Made by a program: the position numbers and the translations under genes. From assembly GCA_014642895.1 (NCBI GenBank), contig BMJD01000039.1, positions 1-40,152 on the forward strand: a stretch of 40,152 bases of DNA. The letters are read 5' to 3'. This stretch comes from Lentibacillus populi. GTDB lineage: Bacteria; Bacillota; Bacilli; Bacillales; Amphibacillaceae. The notes below the pieces were generated by a model that did not search any database, was not told where the DNA came from, and saw only the letters and a list, made by a program, of their open reading frames with translations. Below, piece after piece: positions 38,130 to 40,152 of the stretch (the first letter of the stretch is position 1; every line of letters begins with the position of its first letter).

Positions 38130-39231
38130 ATGGAATTAGTGGAAATTAATCATGAATTAGAAAACATTATGGCGCGTATTGCCGATTTTAGGGGGTCTCT
38201 TTGACTTAGAGACAAAGAAAGACCGAATTGAAGAATTGGAGCAGGAGATGACAGCCCCTGATTTTTGGGATGATCAAAACGCTGCCCAAAAAATTATTAC
38301 AGAGACAAATGGCTTAAAAGGCTATGTCGATAATTTTACCGAACTTGAAGAAAAGCTGGATGATTTGCAAGTAAGCTATGAGCTCGTAAAAGAAGAGAAC
38401 GATCCGGAACTATTTGCCGATTTGGAAAACGGGATTAATAACCTGCGCGAAAAAGTAAATAAATTTGAATTGCAAATGCTGTTAAGTGAGCCGTATGATG
38501 CAAACAATGCATTATTGGAACTTCATCCTGGTGCTGGAGGAACCGAATCACAGGACTGGGCAAGCATGTTACTAAGAATGTACCAGCGCTGGGCGGAGGA
38601 TAAAGATTTTAAAGTAGAGACACTAAATTATTTGCCTGGGGATGAAGCTGGCGTGAAAAGTGTGACCTTGTTAATCAAAGGGCATAATGCTTACGGGTAT
38701 TTAAAAGCAGAAAAAGGTGTCCACCGATTAGTAAGGATCTCTCCTTTTGATTCATCAGGCAGGAGACATACATCATTCGTTTCTTGTGACGTGATGCCAG
38801 AGTTTAATGATGAAATTGCGATTGACATCAAGACAGAGGATCTGAAAATTGACACGTATCGCTCCAGTGGTGCAGGTGGTCAGCATGTAAATACGACTGA
38901 TTCGGCTGTTAGAATTACGCATATACCGACAAATATAGTCGTTACTTGTCAATCAGAACGATCGCAAATTCAGAACCGGGAACAGGCAATGAAGATGCTG
39001 AAGGCAAAATTGTACCAGTTGGAGATTGAACGCCAGCAGCAGGAGCTAAATGATATTCGTGGCGAACAAAAAGAAATTGGCTGGGGCAGTCAAATTCGTT
39101 CGTATGTTTTTCATCCATATTCCATGGTCAAAGATCACCGGACAAATGTCGAAGTCGGTAATACACAAGGAGTAATGGACGGGAATATTGACCCGTTTAT
39201 TGATGCCTACTTGCGTTCCCAGATTAATTAA
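38130..39231 (+). CDS. prfB: Peptide chain release factor 2, with programmed +1 frameshift
   Basis: Release factor 2 reads UGA and UAA stop codons. The gene is in two frames: codons 1-24 run from 38130, then the site CTT-TGA at 38199-38204 with the SD-like AGGGGG 3 nt before it. After a +1 shift on TGA translation continues from GAC at 38203 to 39231, giving 366 residues. The downstream part has the SPF motif (RISPFDSSG) for stop-codon recognition and the catalytic GGQ ([16 protein letters not shown]). The shift site differs from the E. coli one at one base. Low RF2 causes pausing at UGA and shifting, a feedback loop. This is not a pseudogene. Confidence 0.96.
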
Positions 39232-39364
39232 ACTGCTCCATTTGTGATAGTAAAACAAATTCATGAAATAGACACAATTCGCAAAAGCATTGACATTGGT
39301 ACATTTTGGCTATAAGTTAACATTTCCTGCCCCGTACTAGGGTTTTAAATTTTTATAAAATGGT

Positions 39365-39370
39365 TATAAT
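39365..39370 (+). promoter_or_regulatory. SigA -10 box of the cytochrome gene
   Basis: TATAAT lies 43 nt before the start codon. A T-rich TTTTAA at 39343-39348 (16 nt spacing) may be a weak -35 box. Confidence 0.4.
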
Positions 39371-39412
39371 AAATGTGATAGTTAAAAAATCTTTTGTTAG
39401 GGGGATTGAAGC

Positions 39413-39799
39413 ATGAAGAAATGGCTATTTACAGTTCTTTTCGGATCTGCATTAGTGCTCGGAGCTTGCGGCGGCGGTGGGGATGACAACGCAGGTGACA
39501 ACAATGCAGATAACGGTGACAATGCCACAGAAGAAAATGGATCATCAGATAATGGTGGTACAGTGGACGCTTCAGCTGCTCAGGAAGCGTTTGAAAGCAG
39601 TTGTGCATCTTGTCATGGCGCTGATTTATCCGGTGGTGCGGGTCCAGCTTTAACGGATGTAGGATCCAAGTATTCCAAGGAAGAGATTGTCAATATTATC
39701 GAAAATGGTAAAGAAGGCGATCAAGGAACAATGCCTGGAGGAATGGCCACTGGTGATGATGTAGATTTAATTGCTTCGTGGCTTGCAGACCAGAAATGA
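39413..39799 (+). CDS. cccB: Cytochrome c-551 lipoprotein
   Basis: A 128-residue membrane-anchored cytochrome. A lipoprotein signal ([19 protein letters not shown], lipobox LGAC) is followed by an acidic, Asn/Asp-rich low-complexity linker (residues about 21-50). The haem site is CASCHG (residues about 64-69), and the axial Met lies in GTMPGGM. It is an electron carrier on the outer face of the membrane, like Bacillus CccB. The long Asp/Asn linker fits a salt-adapted organism, which is inference. TAGGGGGATTG precedes the ATG. Confidence 0.93.
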   Translation: MKKWLFTVLFGSALVLGACGGGGDDNAGDNNADNGDNATEENGSSDNGGTVDASAAQEAFESSCASCHGADLSGGAGPALTDVGSKYSKEEIVNIIENGKEGDQGTMPGGMATGDDVDLIASWLADQK

Positions 39800-39838
39800 C
39801 CTGGTACTGACGTTACAATTGATGGTTTAACGTATAGG

Positions 39839-39876
39839 AAAGCTTGACCCAACTTTTATATGGGCCAGGCTTTTTG
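39839..39876 (+). terminator. Terminator of the cytochrome gene
   Basis: AAGCTTGACCCA pairs with TGGGCCAGGCTT (one G-U, one mismatch) and runs into TTTTT. It lies 40 nt beyond the stop codon. Confidence 0.75.
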
Positions 39877-40042
39877 TTCTTCAGGAATTTATAAAGTTTA
39901 TGGGATGGGCTGCGTCCAGCACCAGGCTTCCCCGAAAAAATTCACTTCTTTAAAAACTTCCATTATTTTCACAGGAGTAAAAAAATTACAGCATTTGAAA
40001 TGAAAATGTAATATTATTTTGTCTAAAAATCCTGTTGAAAAA

Positions 40043-40132
40043 TGTTATACTATAGCCTGAGTTTTGCAGTTAAAAAGAGATAAAACAGCCTTGAACCCTA
40101 TAAATCGTTGGGTTTTTGGCTGTCATTTTTTT
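40043..40132 (+). promoter_or_regulatory. Extended -10 promoter followed by a terminator (leader or small RNA)
   Basis: TGTTATACT (40043-40051) is an extended -10 element. About 30 nt later a strong terminator begins: ACAGCC and ACCC pair with GGGT and GGCTGT, then TTTTTTT (to 40132). The enclosed transcript of about 75 nt has no ORF. It may be an attenuator of the next gene outside the window. The rest of the 353-nt end region holds only the cytochrome terminator. Confidence 0.4.
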
Positions 40133-40152
40133 GCGAAAAAACATAGCGAATT

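Noticed and set aside
38130-38204. prfB as a frameshifted pseudogene
   Set aside because: The break is the conserved programmed frameshift site with its SD-like sequence; the rest of the gene is intact.

Overview
The window looks like a chromosomal segment of a moderately AT-rich Bacillaceae member, close to the Virgibacillus / Oceanobacillus / Lentibacillus group. The evidence is conserved Bacillus gene order (degS-degU-degV-comFA-comFC-yvyF-flgM-flgN-flgK-flgL-yviE-fliW-csrA-flaG-fliD-fliS-fliT-hpf-secA-prfB-cccB), sinI-sinR, NagR-type amino-sugar genes, Bacillus-style ribosome binding sites with frequent TTG/GTG starts, and an intergenic repeat type common in halophilic Bacillaceae. Species assignment is inference. 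No tRNA, rRNA, CRISPR array, intact insertion sequence or prophage was seen.

Layout. 1-7 kb is an accessory stretch: an MFS transporter, a HAD phosphatase, a small zinc-ribbon protein, a roughly 265-bp intergenic repeat, an aldehyde dehydrogenase with its DUF779 partner under an apparent cre site, a duplicated P-loop protein and an IDEAL-domain protein. 7-11.2 kb is cell-surface and biofilm-related: a PbpC-like lipoprotein transpeptidase, a class D sortase, and the sinI/sinR switch. The sinI leader carries what looks like a c-di-GMP-I (GEMM) riboswitch. 11.2-13.1 kb holds a VanZ protein, a possible 50-residue ORF and CutC. 13.2-19.5 kb is an N-acetylglucosamine locus: on the minus strand an EIIA, a PRD antiterminator and an EIIBC transporter, preceded by a RAT/terminator leader; then nagR on the minus strand and nagA-nagB on the plus strand. 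19.6-25.8 kb contains yvyE, the degS/degU two-component system, a DegV protein and the competence genes comFA-comFC. 25.9-34.0 kb is the late flagellar cluster, with SigD-like promoters before flgM and before flaG; the flagellin gene usually found after csrA is absent. 34.1-39.8 kb holds hpf (overlapping SigB- and SigH-like promoters), a small ORF, secA, prfB with its programmed frameshift, and a cytochrome c-551 lipoprotein.

How the parts fit. The window concentrates regulators of the motile-to-sessile decision: SinI/SinR, DegS/DegU, FlgM, and FliW/CsrA. The most interesting signal is a c-di-GMP aptamer fused directly to the translation start of sinI. It would let the second messenger set SinI level and thereby SinR activity. 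Other points of note are a family of about 45-180 bp palindromic elements in at least four intergenic sites (one in the flgM leader), a tandem 20-nt repeat after comFC, and paired direct repeats carrying Spo0A-box-like TTGTCGAA motifs upstream of a small ORF. All family assignments come from recognising sequence patterns by eye; no database search was run.
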